Shown: positions 47,546 to 55,246 of the stretch, one piece after another
How the letters are laid out: the number at the start of each line of letters is the position of its first letter
Position numbering within the stretch: the first letter of the stretch is position 1
Assembly (NCBI RefSeq): GCF_000496695.1
Contig: NZ_BAUJ01000010.1
Span: 42,995-106,994 of the forward strand
Length of the DNA: 64,000 nucleotides
Direction of reading: 5' to 3'
Origin: Vibrio halioticoli NBRC 102217
GTDB lineage: Bacteria > Pseudomonadota > Gammaproteobacteria > Enterobacterales > Vibrionaceae
Notes under the pieces: generated by a model
Seen by the model: only the letters and a program-made list of their open reading frames with translations
Database searches by the model: none
Told to the model about the DNA's origin: nothing
Program-made: the position numbers and the translations under genes

Positions 47546-47577
47546 AGTCTAAAACCTGTGTGCTAGGCATAGGTCAA
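47546..47577 (-). promoter_or_regulatory. Second MerR-type promoter, upstream of the 37-aa gene
   Basis: TTGACC (47572-47577) and TAGACT (47546-47551) flank the dyad ACCTATG...ACAGGT (47554-47574). The spacing is identical to the copA-operon promoter, and the left half-site TTGACCTATG is the same in both. Confidence 0.7.
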
Positions 47578-47636
47578 ACAGTTTAACTCGCTGATTTGCT
47601 GTTATTTAATTTACATCACGACAAATGATATTAACC

Positions 47637-47666
47637 TTGACCAAAAAAGACCGTCTAAGCTATAAC
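47637..47666 (+). promoter_or_regulatory. Sigma70-like promoter for the His/Cys-rich protein gene
   Basis: TTGACC (47637-47642) and TATAAC (47661-47666), spaced by 18 bases, lie 27 bases before the ATG at 47693. Confidence 0.5.
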
Positions 47667-47692
47667 CAAAGGACAAGGTTTAGAGTAGTACA

Positions 47693-48079
47693 ATGATTAA
47701 ACGACATTATCACATCAATTTTTACGCCATTTTGGGGATGCTAGCTCTGCTAGTAGCCAGCATGACGCCGTCGTTTAATTCCCTTTCTCAGCACGCAATG
47801 CCGGCAAATGCAATAACGCAAGCGAATGTTGAAAGCGTACAATCGAGTCATGCTGCGCATTCAGCACAAGCTCACTGCGCCAACCATACCCATGTGAAGA
47901 TGGGGCATGACTGTGTTGAGCACCTTTGCTCAGGACAAAGCTGTGGCACTGTGATCGATTTGAGCGCATCCCCTCTATTAGCTTTAACTTCTATTGCAAG
48001 TACCGACCCCTTGATGCGCAATAAATCGCAACTATTAAGTGCGCACCTGCAACAACCTATTCGTCCTCCTATTGTTTAG
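47693..48079 (+). CDS. Exported His/Cys-rich small protein, probably copper-related
   Basis: A 128-aa protein with an N-terminal signal or anchor (INFYAILGMLALLVASMTPS). Its centre is rich in His and Cys (SHAAHSAQAHCANHTHVKMG, HDCVEHLCSGQSC), likely a metal-binding stretch. It resembles short DUF2946-like copper-locus proteins, but I am not certain of the family. The DUF411 gene follows 114 bases downstream on the same strand, and the merR-copA operon lies divergently upstream. Confidence 0.65.
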   Translation: MIKRHYHINFYAILGMLALLVASMTPSFNSLSQHAMPANAITQANVESVQSSHAAHSAQAHCANHTHVKMGHDCVEHLCSGQSCGTVIDLSASPLLALTSIASTDPLMRNKSQLLSAHLQQPIRPPIV

Positions 48080-48193
48080 CGTTATCAATCAACACCAACC
48101 AAATAATGCTTAAAAAGCTGTTCTTAAACACAGCACATCTTAAACAAAACGTATCACCCGCCTATCTTGCGAGTAATACCACTGGAGTACACA

Positions 48194-48649
48194 ATGAATA
48201 CCTTTTTAAAAACAATGCGCACCACTTCCGTGCTTTCTGCCTCACTATTATTTACTGGCCTAAGCTACGCCAGCACTCAGTTCCAAATGTATAAATCCCC
48301 GAACTGCGGATGCTGTACCGAGTGGGCTGAAATCATGCAAAGCAAAGGCTATCAGGTGGAGGTTCATGAACAAAATCAATGGCATGAAATCAAGCAGCAA
48401 CATTCGCTACCAAGCAAGTTGCAATCTTGTCATAGCGCTATTATCGACGGCTACTTAATTGAAGGTCATGTGCCAGAAAAAGAGATTACCAAGCTGCTCA
48501 AAGAGCGCCCAGCAGGCGTAAAAGGTTTAAGCGCTCCGGGGATGCCGATGCACTCACCGGGTATGGCAAAAGAAGGTGAAGCCTATAAAGATTTTCAGGT
48601 GATTGCCTTTTTAGAGGATGGCAGTACTCGCGTTTATGCTCAGTATTAA
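48194..48649 (+). CDS. DUF411 periplasmic metal-binding protein
   Basis: A 151-aa exported protein with signal peptide ending SYA-STQ. The DUF411 core is present: MYKSPNCGCCTEWAEIMQSK (CxCC metal site), SCHSAIIDGYLIEGHVP and GLSAPGMPMHSPGM (Met-rich). DUF411 proteins accompany copper-resistance genes. ATG at 48194 has GGAG upstream; the longer frame has no signal peptide. Confidence 0.87.
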   Translation: MNTFLKTMRTTSVLSASLLFTGLSYASTQFQMYKSPNCGCCTEWAEIMQSKGYQVEVHEQNQWHEIKQQHSLPSKLQSCHSAIIDGYLIEGHVPEKEITKLLKERPAGVKGLSAPGMPMHSPGMAKEGEAYKDFQVIAFLEDGSTRVYAQY

Positions 48650-48683
48650 CAAGCAACCTTAATGACTCTTCCCTCGAAATAAT

Positions 48684-48707
48684 AAAGGCTCCTACTAAGG
48701 AGCCTTT
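48684..48707. terminator. Bidirectional terminator between DUF411 and ParB-like genes
   Basis: The stem AAAGGCTCCT/AGGAGCCTTT with a 4-base loop lies between two convergent genes. Confidence 0.85.
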
Positions 48708-48742
48708 ACTGGGCAATCGCCACAAGTAGCCAAGCAATCACA

Positions 48743-49663
48743 TTACAACGACGCTTTATAACCTAACATGTAGTTCAGCTTGCTAGTCTTGCGGGTCATT
48801 TTTTTGAATTCTTTATTATCAAAGCGATCAAATTGTCCCATTTCTTTAGCGCTTAGACCTGAACCACCTAGGTTGGTGGTATCTAGCGCTAGAATCACGT
48901 CAGCGGCTTGTTTTACCGCTTCCATGTAGCCTGTTTCAGTAGTGAGATCAAAGCGGTTGATGTCAAATACTGGCTTTAGCTCTTTTGCCCAGTAGAACTC
49001 TAGGAAAGGAACCGGTTGCTTAGGCTTGTTCCAGCTCACGTCACGTGAGTAGTACATTAGAGCGCGGTATGGGTCGTTAGCAAAGTTGCTCATGCCGAGT
49101 TGCTGTGGCAAGTCTGTGTGTGCAACTGGCTTGTTGTTAAGATCAAACAGCCATGCGTTTTTGTCGTTTTCTAGCTCTGCCCAAAACTCATCCATAGATT
49201 TTAGGTGGCGATAATCTTTTTCTACGATAACGTGCACTTTAAAATCACTACCGCCGCCAGACATATGAGTGAAGGTATTGAAAGTATGATGTCCATCCGT
49301 TAGGTAGATAGCGTTGTTTGGCGCAACTACGATGGTTTTCATGTCTTTACGCACATCACCAACGTTCTTTTCACATTCAAATGTGCTTGGGTCTGAAGGC
49401 TTAGAATTAGTATCAAAAGAAACCAGCCCTTTTTGACCATTTGCCTCACAGATTTCATCGAACTGCTTTTTAACGTCGTGTTGGTAACGCCCAAGCTTGT
49501 AATACACCTGATCATAACCAATTGATGGCTGAGTTGGCTTTAACTCGGAAAGTACAGCTTGATACACATCACCCTGCTTTACTTGTGAAATATCCTGTGC
49601 AAATACCGAGTGCATGCTGACAAGTGCGGTCAAAGCGATTAAAGACTTATTCAAACAATTCAT
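48743..49663 (-). CDS. Secreted ParB-like nuclease-fold protein
   Basis: A 306-aa protein with a signal peptide (cleavage near VFA-QDI). The stretch TIVVAPNNAIYLTDGHHTFN holds the DGHH motif of the ParBc_2 putative ParB-like nuclease family. The C-terminal half is helical. The activity of these secreted members is unknown. Confidence 0.78.
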   Translation of the reverse strand: MNCLNKSLIALTALVSMHSVFAQDISQVKQGDVYQAVLSELKPTQPSIGYDQVYYKLGRYQHDVKKQFDEICEANGQKGLVSFDTNSKPSDPSTFECEKNVGDVRKDMKTIVVAPNNAIYLTDGHHTFNTFTHMSGGGSDFKVHVIVEKDYRHLKSMDEFWAELENDKNAWLFDLNNKPVAHTDLPQQLGMSNFANDPYRALMYYSRDVSWNKPKQPVPFLEFYWAKELKPVFDINRFDLTTETGYMEAVKQAADVILALDTTNLGGSGLSAKEMGQFDRFDNKEFKKMTRKTSKLNYMLGYKASL

Positions 49664-49907
49664 TTTCTATCCATAACAATTGATCATTGAAAATACGTAT
49701 AAGGCTAAATGCCTCAGCGCTAGTTATGGATATCTTAGGAACACTGCGTGACTGGCATATGACGAAGATATGTCACTTTTAATATGAACTTTTATTTATA
49801 ACCACAAGTTAGGACTGATAATGAATTGTATTTTATGCCTCATCAGCCCTATGTTACCTTGATCACTCTTAAGCTAAAGCAGCGGTTACTCGCGGTATAA
49901 GGAAATA

Positions 49908-50015
49908 ATGATTAGCACTTCAAAAGACACTCACAACGCAAAAAACGTTATCGACAAATTGATTACCACTTTCTCATTTGGTGCATTTTCACTTGATTAC
50001 GTTGGTGCTTATTGA
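49908..50015 (+). CDS. 35-aa ORF translationally coupled to the EamA transporter gene
   Basis: A short ORF MISTSKDTHNAKNVIDKLIT... with a strong AAGGAAAT site. Its stop overlaps the next start (TGATG), and the downstream gene has no ribosome binding site of its own. It could be a leader that regulates translation of the transporter or a real small protein. Confidence 0.45.
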   Translation: MISTSKDTHNAKNVIDKLITTFSFGAFSLDYVGAY

Positions 50016-50878
50016 TGCGCATTTTATTGTTAACAGGCCTTGCGATGATTGCCTTTGCCGCCAACTCATTGCTGTCTCGACTGGCTCTTATTGACGGCGC
50101 AGCGTCAGCGCAAGTCTTTACCTTAGTTCGCATCATGTCTGGCGCTGTGACCTTGAGTGTAATATTACTCTGCACTCAAGGCGTTAAAGGGTTTTATCAA
50201 CAGTGGTCCTTGGGAATATGGTCTGGGGTGTGCTTATTTCTTTACGCTTTGCTGTTTTCTGTAGCGTATACCTCTCTCACTACAGGTACCGGAGCTTTAA
50301 TTTTATTTGGCGCGGTGCAGTTTTCGTTATTAGGCGCACATTTATTTCGCGGACATCGCTTTAGCTCAATAGAATGGCTTGGAATTTTGCTCTCTTTTTC
50401 TGGGTTCGTATGGTTAGTTAACCCTTCTGCAGTAGGCTTTAGTTTTTGGCCGGTATTGAGCATGTTGTTGTCAGGGGTAAGTTGGGCTGGATTCACCTTA
50501 TTAGGTCAACGTGCAAATGCAGCGCTCCCTGCGACTACCAAAGGGTTCATTATTGCATCAATCATCTCTCTTAGCCTGATTCCTTGGCTACTTTCACCCG
50601 ATAATCTAATCCCACAAGGTCTACTGTATGGAGTGATATCTGGTGCACTCACCTCTGGCGTCGGCTATGTACTCTGGTACGCCGTAGTGCCGAAAATGAG
50701 CTTACTGAATGCCTCGTTATCTCAATTAACGGTACCGGCAATTGCTTTGCTAATGGGGGTCGTTTTTCTTAATGAAACACTCACATTGAGCGGACTGATG
50801 AGTATGATGCTAATCCTTGGCGGAATCGCACTGACTTTATATAAAAAATCCGCAAAGACAAATAACGCCAGCAGTTAA
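50015..50878 (+). CDS. EamA/DMT-family transporter
   Basis: A 287-aa protein with ten TM helices in two EamA repeats. LLTGLAMIAFAANSLLSRLA opens the first, and SQLTVPAIALLMGVVFLNET with LILGGIALTLY closes the second. DMT carriers usually export amino acids or metabolites; the substrate is unknown. ATG at 50015 is chosen over the TTG one codon earlier. Confidence 0.85.
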   Translation: MRILLLTGLAMIAFAANSLLSRLALIDGAASAQVFTLVRIMSGAVTLSVILLCTQGVKGFYQQWSLGIWSGVCLFLYALLFSVAYTSLTTGTGALILFGAVQFSLLGAHLFRGHRFSSIEWLGILLSFSGFVWLVNPSAVGFSFWPVLSMLLSGVSWAGFTLLGQRANAALPATTKGFIIASIISLSLIPWLLSPDNLIPQGLLYGVISGALTSGVGYVLWYAVVPKMSLLNASLSQLTVPAIALLMGVVFLNETLTLSGLMSMMLILGGIALTLYKKSAKTNNASS

Positions 50879-51042
50879 GGATGCAATGAGGTAACTGATA
50901 AACCTATAAAACAGCTTATAAAACATTCTATTTGAGTTGTGATGTATAATTTTCTAAACGGAGTGTATGTATTTATTGACACTTGTTTAATGTGTGATAT
51001 TTATAAGTGATATTTAAAAATATTCACTAGGTAAATAAGCAA

Positions 51043-52311
51043 ATGGAAAACACTACTCTTCCGTCTAGTTCTCCTTCTCGATTAGGAACGCTAGCCCGCT
51101 CGTTGGGTCCCGGTATCATGGCCGCCGCCGCTGCTGTCGGCGGTTCTCACTTAGTTGCATCCACCAAAGCCGGTGCGATTTACGGCTGGCAACTGGCTAT
51201 TTTGATCTTGCTTGTTAACCTTTTAAAATACCCATTTTTTAAAGCAGGCGTTCAATATACCGTTGGCACAAAGACTAGCTTAGTTGAAGGCTATTTTAAT
51301 TTGGGCAAACCTTACCTTATTTTATTTGCCCTATTGAGTGTGATCTCTTCTGTGGTCAACACCGCCGCTCTGCTAATGTTTAGCGCCAGTTTATTGGCCT
51401 ATTTCATTCCATTTGACCTGTCGATGACCACATTGTCGATCATAGTGTTAGTCACTTGTTTAAGCATTTTATTTGTCGGGCACTACAAAGCATTAGACGC
51501 TTTATCAAAAATCATCATGGTGGTATTAACCATCACCACATTAATTGCAGTGGCGATAGCGTTTGGTAACCCTGTAACGCCAGAACCTGATTTTGTATCA
51601 CCCTCACCTTGGACGCTTGCCGCAATTGGTTTTATTGTCGTGACTATGGGTTGGATGCCCGCCCCTATCGAAATATCGAGCCTAACGTCAATGTGGCTAA
51701 AAAGTCAGTGCAGAGATCAAGAGGTGACGCCAAAATCGGCACTGTTTGACTTTAACGTGGGTTATATTGGAACAGCAATCTTAGCCTTAGTATTTGTCTC
51801 TTTGGGCGCGCTATTGCTACATGGATCAGGTGTTGAACTGCAAGCCTCTGGGGTTGGTTTTTCTCATCAGCTAATTGGCCTATACGCGTCTACCATTGGC
51901 GAATGGTCACGCTACTTAGTGGCAGTCATTGCCTTCTTCTGCATCTTTGGTAGTACCATCACCGTGATTGATGGCTATTCACGCGTTATTACTGAATCTC
52001 AACGATTACTGCGTAAAGACCAAACCATTCATCCAATGACCAATCAAATTTGGATGCTAGTGGTGTCACTATCGGCTCTATTTATCGTAGTATTTTTGGC
52101 CAAAGCACTGCTACCAATGCTGAACTTTGCAATGGTACTGGCCTTTATTACAACGCCATTTTTCGCCCTGCTGAACTTTATTTTAGTTACGCGCACTCCG
52201 CTACCTGCCGAGCTTGCAGTAGGGCCAAAACTGAAAGCACTGTCCATTGTTGGACTTATCTATTTGTTTGGTTTCTTGGCTCTATTTGTGTGGTGGAAGT
52301 GGTTTATGTAA
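51043..52311 (+). CDS. Nramp-related divalent metal/cation transporter
   Basis: A 422-aa protein with 11 TM helices of the Nramp fold. The TM1 segment reads LGPGIMAAAAAVGGSHLVAS where canonical Nramp has DPGN, and the TM6 segment reads MGWMPAPIEISS where MPHN-type residues are expected. The metal-ligating residues of Mn/Fe Nramp are therefore not conserved. It is annotated in relatives simply as divalent metal cation transporter. The substrate may differ. Confidence 0.8.
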   Translation: MENTTLPSSSPSRLGTLARSLGPGIMAAAAAVGGSHLVASTKAGAIYGWQLAILILLVNLLKYPFFKAGVQYTVGTKTSLVEGYFNLGKPYLILFALLSVISSVVNTAALLMFSASLLAYFIPFDLSMTTLSIIVLVTCLSILFVGHYKALDALSKIIMVVLTITTLIAVAIAFGNPVTPEPDFVSPSPWTLAAIGFIVVTMGWMPAPIEISSLTSMWLKSQCRDQEVTPKSALFDFNVGYIGTAILALVFVSLGALLLHGSGVELQASGVGFSHQLIGLYASTIGEWSRYLVAVIAFFCIFGSTITVIDGYSRVITESQRLLRKDQTIHPMTNQIWMLVVSLSALFIVVFLAKALLPMLNFAMVLAFITTPFFALLNFILVTRTPLPAELAVGPKLKALSIVGLIYLFGFLALFVWWKWFM

Positions 52312-52379
52312 ACCATTCTGCTGATAGCAAAAAAGGAATCATCACGATCAAGGCATAGCGCTTTGGTGGTAGTAATACT

Positions 52380-52405
52380 AAAGGGGTGCATTGAGCCCCT
52401 TTTTT
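52380..52405 (+). terminator. Terminator of the Nramp-related gene
   Basis: AAAGGGG and CCCCTTT arms with a 9-base loop are followed by TTT. Confidence 0.8.
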
Positions 52406-52510
52406 ATGCGAGTTAGGTTTTAAATTTGTGCTTTTTGTTTGTAATCAGGGAGTGTTGGTGAACTTATTGATGCCCCTCTCCTTGCTAGGGTAAAATATTA
52501 TGCAAAAACA

Positions 52511-52527
52511 AAGACCTGACCCCGTAG
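52511..52527. repeat. Copy of AAGACCTGACCCCGTAG
   Basis: It shares 14 bases with 32155-32168 and CCCCGTAG with the pair at 29039-29067. It marks the left end of a gene-poor stretch (52406-53275) that otherwise shows only a doubtful 38-aa ORF at 52635-52751 and the attC-like elements. Confidence 0.6.
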
Positions 52528-52827
52528 ATATTATGGCTTCCTTTAATCTTAGCGCTGAGCCAAATAGGATGGCACCAATTAAATAGTGATAGCCTAAGAA
52601 ATTGTTCAATCAAAGTGTGGGTTATATAAGCGCCATGACGAATATTGCAATGTCAAATGAAATAGCGGTTCCAATAGAGGTAGGATTTTTCTGTTTGATA
52701 GCTGTAATGGCTTACCCTGATCTCTGTCTGTATAGACTCCCAAAATGTTAATTGCTCCACAACCGTTACCTTACCAATGCACTGTATTTATACACCGTTA
52801 TGGCTCAAGTTAAGATAATTACTATGG

Positions 52828-52920
52828 AAAAGATGCATAAATCGTTTGTAATATATATAAAAGTGCTATACAGACCTCGTAAACACTTATGCATCTTTTG
52901 TATCTGCTAAGTTGTTATGT
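52828..52920 (+). repeat. Inverted repeat ending in an attC-like core
   Basis: The perfect 13-bp arms AAAAGATGCATAA (52828-52840) and TTATGCATCTTTT (52887-52899) are followed by TAAGTTGTTATGTTT, whose GTTATGT (52914-52920) resembles an attC R' core. The same TAAGyTGTTATGTTT occurs 119 bases later. Confidence 0.35.
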
Positions 52921-52950
52921 TTAACCCGTGCTTTTATTAAAAAACACATT

Positions 52951-53039
52951 TACAACAAACACTTACAAGTGATATTTTGAGGAAGAGGCTTACAAGAAAG
53001 TAGGAGGTTATCCTACTGCTAATTAATAAGCTGTTATGT
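52951..53039 (+). repeat. Possible attC site
   Basis: It begins with TACAACAAAC, contains a hairpin GTAGGA/TCCTAC (53000-53016), and ends in AAGCTGTTATGT with a GTTATGT core. The length and ends suit a Vibrio-type attC, but the internal match is modest. Confidence 0.35.
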
Positions 53040-53275
53040 TTCATCGAATTGGAAAGCTCTGCCACGAATAATCGACTTACGCCAATAAGGCGGACTCGTG
53101 ACGGAAGACTATCCCGAAGTGTTGGCAAACACTCCGTAAGGTGGCCAATAGATGTGAATGGACTCGTTTTGTCGAACGAATACTCACACACAAAATCTAG
53201 TAACCACCAAAGAGCGATCACGTTATTAACGTAGTCACTCAGCGCTGATGTGGCTGCATTTTTAAGGCTCATGCC

Positions 53276-53377
53276 ATGAAAAAGCAAACCACAGTTAAAG
53301 TAACTTTTAATGTTGCTTTGGTTATCCTAGCTGTTTCCGAACTTCTAGATACCTTGCACTTTATCGGTTTACTGTAA
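53276..53377 (+). CDS. 33-aa membrane peptide in a putative integron cassette
   Basis: An ORF MKKQTTVKVTFNVALVILAV... with one TM helix. AAGG lies about 10 bases upstream. It ends 38 bases before the clearest attC-like site and has the same orientation, as cassette genes do. No family is recognised. Longer ORFs on both strands in 52937-53287 look random. Confidence 0.45.
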   Translation: MKKQTTVKVTFNVALVILAVSELLDTLHFIGLL

Positions 53378-53384
53378 ACCAAGT

Positions 53385-53406
53385 CCCCGGTGTTCATGCA
53401 CCGGGG
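53385..53406 (+). terminator. GC-rich hairpin after the cassette ORF
   Basis: The stem CCCCGGTG/CACCGGGG with loop TTCATG lies 8 bases past the 33-aa ORF stop. There is no T-run, so termination is uncertain. Confidence 0.45.
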
Positions 53407-53414
53407 CAATTAAA

Positions 53415-53514
53415 ACATAACAAGAAATTAAACAAGGACAAAAAACAGTTGGCTTTGTTCGTTCCTCACAAATTGTAGCTAACATAATTTTAGTCGCTTA
53501 AAACGACGTTACTT
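53415..53514 (+). repeat. VCR-like attC site
   Basis: Starting ACATAACAAG, the element contains in order TAACAA, AAGGAC, AACAGTTGGC, TTCGTTCC and AGTCGCTTA, and ends ACGACGTTA. These blocks fall at nearly the same offsets as in the Vibrio cholerae repeat as I remember it. The inner pair GTCG/CGAC can fold next to the GTTA end. The core GTTACTT departs from GTTRRRY, so recombination activity is uncertain. Confidence 0.5.
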
Positions 53515-53983
53515 TCCCATGCCTAAGCTAATCCGCTATATACCAATTTAGTCATATAACTTACAAAGTTTTGTCCAGAAACGTGTTTCAACGGATGATG
53601 AAGACAACCAGTATGGTACTTTAATACTCAGTGGTAGCCCGATTCAGACTCGGTTGTAGAAATTAGTATGAATCCTTTTTGGGCTACGTATCACTTAGAA
53701 CAGTACGAACAGGGTTACTTGACTGCTTTAGTAACTAACTTTATTACTCTCTCATAGTTGCGATGATTTTAAAGATACGCTAATAGAAGGTTAGTCAGAG
53801 GCACCCCCTCAAACCTAAATATCACAAGCAGTCTGGATAAGGACCGTCATTCTTGCCTATACCTGCAGACCGATTCATATTACCTATAAACGTCATTAAT
53901 GACCTACCTAAAGTTTGCTTTATTCATCGAGACCGACGATTCGGTTAAAATGCGTACAGTTTAAATTACCCAAGGTCTTTTTA
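53515..53983. other. Gene-free stretch, possibly decayed cassette DNA
   Basis: Nearly 470 bases without a convincing ORF, repeat or hairpin. Base composition is AT-rich. It may be remnant cassette sequence upstream of the secreted protein gene. Confidence 0.35.
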
Positions 53984-54562
53984 ATGAACATTCTTAGCAA
54001 AGCTTCGCTGGGCTCATTAGCGCTCGGTGCATCAATGATATCTGTCATCGCAAACGCATCAACGTGGCGAACGGACGAGGGGGTATACGCCTCTACCTTT
54101 GCCAACCTCACTGACACCAAATATGACCGTGAGTTAAGTATTCATTTCATGCACTTTTATGATGATAACAGCATCATCGCATCTATAATGGTGCCGCAAA
54201 ACGATATGGCAACACAGCAAATCTGCGGTCGTCATAGTCAACTTAGCGCCAATGAATATAAAGAGGTGAATGTTGGTCTCTCTAACGTGAACGGGCAAAG
54301 CATTAATATGGTGGCGGTGTGTAATGGTGCGCTACAGAGTGATTACAACCAAGAGAGCAAGACGACTAACTACGTCTATCGTTGGAACGTAGAGCTTCAA
54401 CCTGAAACCCAAACTGGTATGAACTATATCACGCTTCAATTAGCGGAAGGGAAGGATCTGGATATAGCTATCGACATCATGGGTAGTGGTCGATTTACTG
54501 TGGCCAACGATAACTTTGTTGAGGCGTTCATACCGGTATGGGAAAAGACAAAAGCCCTTTAA
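53984..54562 (+). CDS. Secreted protein of unknown function (192 aa)
   Basis: From the ATG at 53984 (AAGG upstream), an N-terminal signal peptide (LGSLALGASMISVIANA-STW) leads to a 168-residue mature protein rich in beta-like segments, with two cysteines (QQICGRH, VAVCNGA) likely in a disulfide. I do not recognise a family. The longer frame upstream has no signal. Confidence 0.65.
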   Translation: MNILSKASLGSLALGASMISVIANASTWRTDEGVYASTFANLTDTKYDRELSIHFMHFYDDNSIIASIMVPQNDMATQQICGRHSQLSANEYKEVNVGLSNVNGQSINMVAVCNGALQSDYNQESKTTNYVYRWNVELQPETQTGMNYITLQLAEGKDLDIAIDIMGSGRFTVANDNFVEAFIPVWEKTKAL

Positions 54563-54602
54563 TTAAAAGAACGATCAATGTATCGCCCCTTTGGAAATAT
54601 GA

Positions 54603-54845
54603 GTGAAACATCTATTAGAATATCCAGCAACTCGTTTTCAACGTGAAGTAAAAACCGATTATTCATTCACCGCACTGATCTTCGGATCCTGGTGTGATGC
54701 TCTACATGGTAACTTCAAGTGTGTCGCCGTTCGTTTAAGGTTGACGTTTTTGTATGTCATACTCGTCTGGCTATCAGGGTATGCAATTCCCAGGCTTCTT
54801 GCTGCCATACTTATCGTATGTAGTGATATAGCTGAACCTACGTAA
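54603..54845 (+). CDS. Possible small membrane protein (80 aa), weakly PspC-like
   Basis: A GTG-started ORF with one or two hydrophobic helices (LTFLYVILVWLSGYAIPRLL). The pattern VRLRLTFLYV...YAIPRLLAAILIV faintly recalls PspC domains. There is no clear ribosome binding site. It may be a decayed gene or not coding at all. The following 54846-55116 contains nothing I recognise. Confidence 0.3.
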   Translation: MKHLLEYPATRFQREVKTDYSFTALIFGSWCDALHGNFKCVAVRLRLTFLYVILVWLSGYAIPRLLAAILIVCSDIAEPT

Positions 54846-55116
54846 CAAGATCTTAATTACCTACTATGTCGTTCAGGGATGGCAATTGAGATGCGCCACT
54901 GCGTTTTCCTTTGCTGGATGTACTATCTGAATAGATAAAACGCCATTATATTGCTAGAGCTCCATTTGAAACACTTAGTTTAATGGTAATTTAGGTTCCG
55001 CGAATAAGTACGGATAGTGGTACGCCTCCTTCCATAGGCCCATCAGAGATGATGTTTGGCTTTGCCTAAGTAGAAGTGTTGGTATTTCAAATTTTTAATC
55101 CCTAATCGGTTTACCC

Positions 55117-55164
55117 CATAAAAAACGCCTCAATGAGTCTGCGTGACTATGCATTGAGGCGTTT
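55117..55164 (-). terminator. Terminator of rlhA
   Basis: The perfect 13-bp stem AAACGCCTCAATG/CATTGAGGCGTTT (55123-55135 and 55152-55164) gives a U-run on the minus strand, about 80 bases past the rlhA stop. Confidence 0.82.
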
Positions 55165-55246
55165 GAGTGCATTTACAAGGCTAAAACGCAATGGCTTGCA
55201 TCACAATTTTTTCTGTCCCATCCCAAATAAGATAACAAAAACCTAT

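Noticed and set aside
52635..52751. A 38-aa plus-strand ORF (MTNIAMSNEIAVPIEVGFF...)
   Set aside because: It has no ribosome binding site and no recognisable feature; it is short enough to occur by chance.
52937..53287. A 116-aa minus-strand ORF across the attC-like region
   Set aside because: The translation runs through the attC-like hairpins, shows no domain, and no ribosome binding site fits; it is probably a by-product of the repeat structure.
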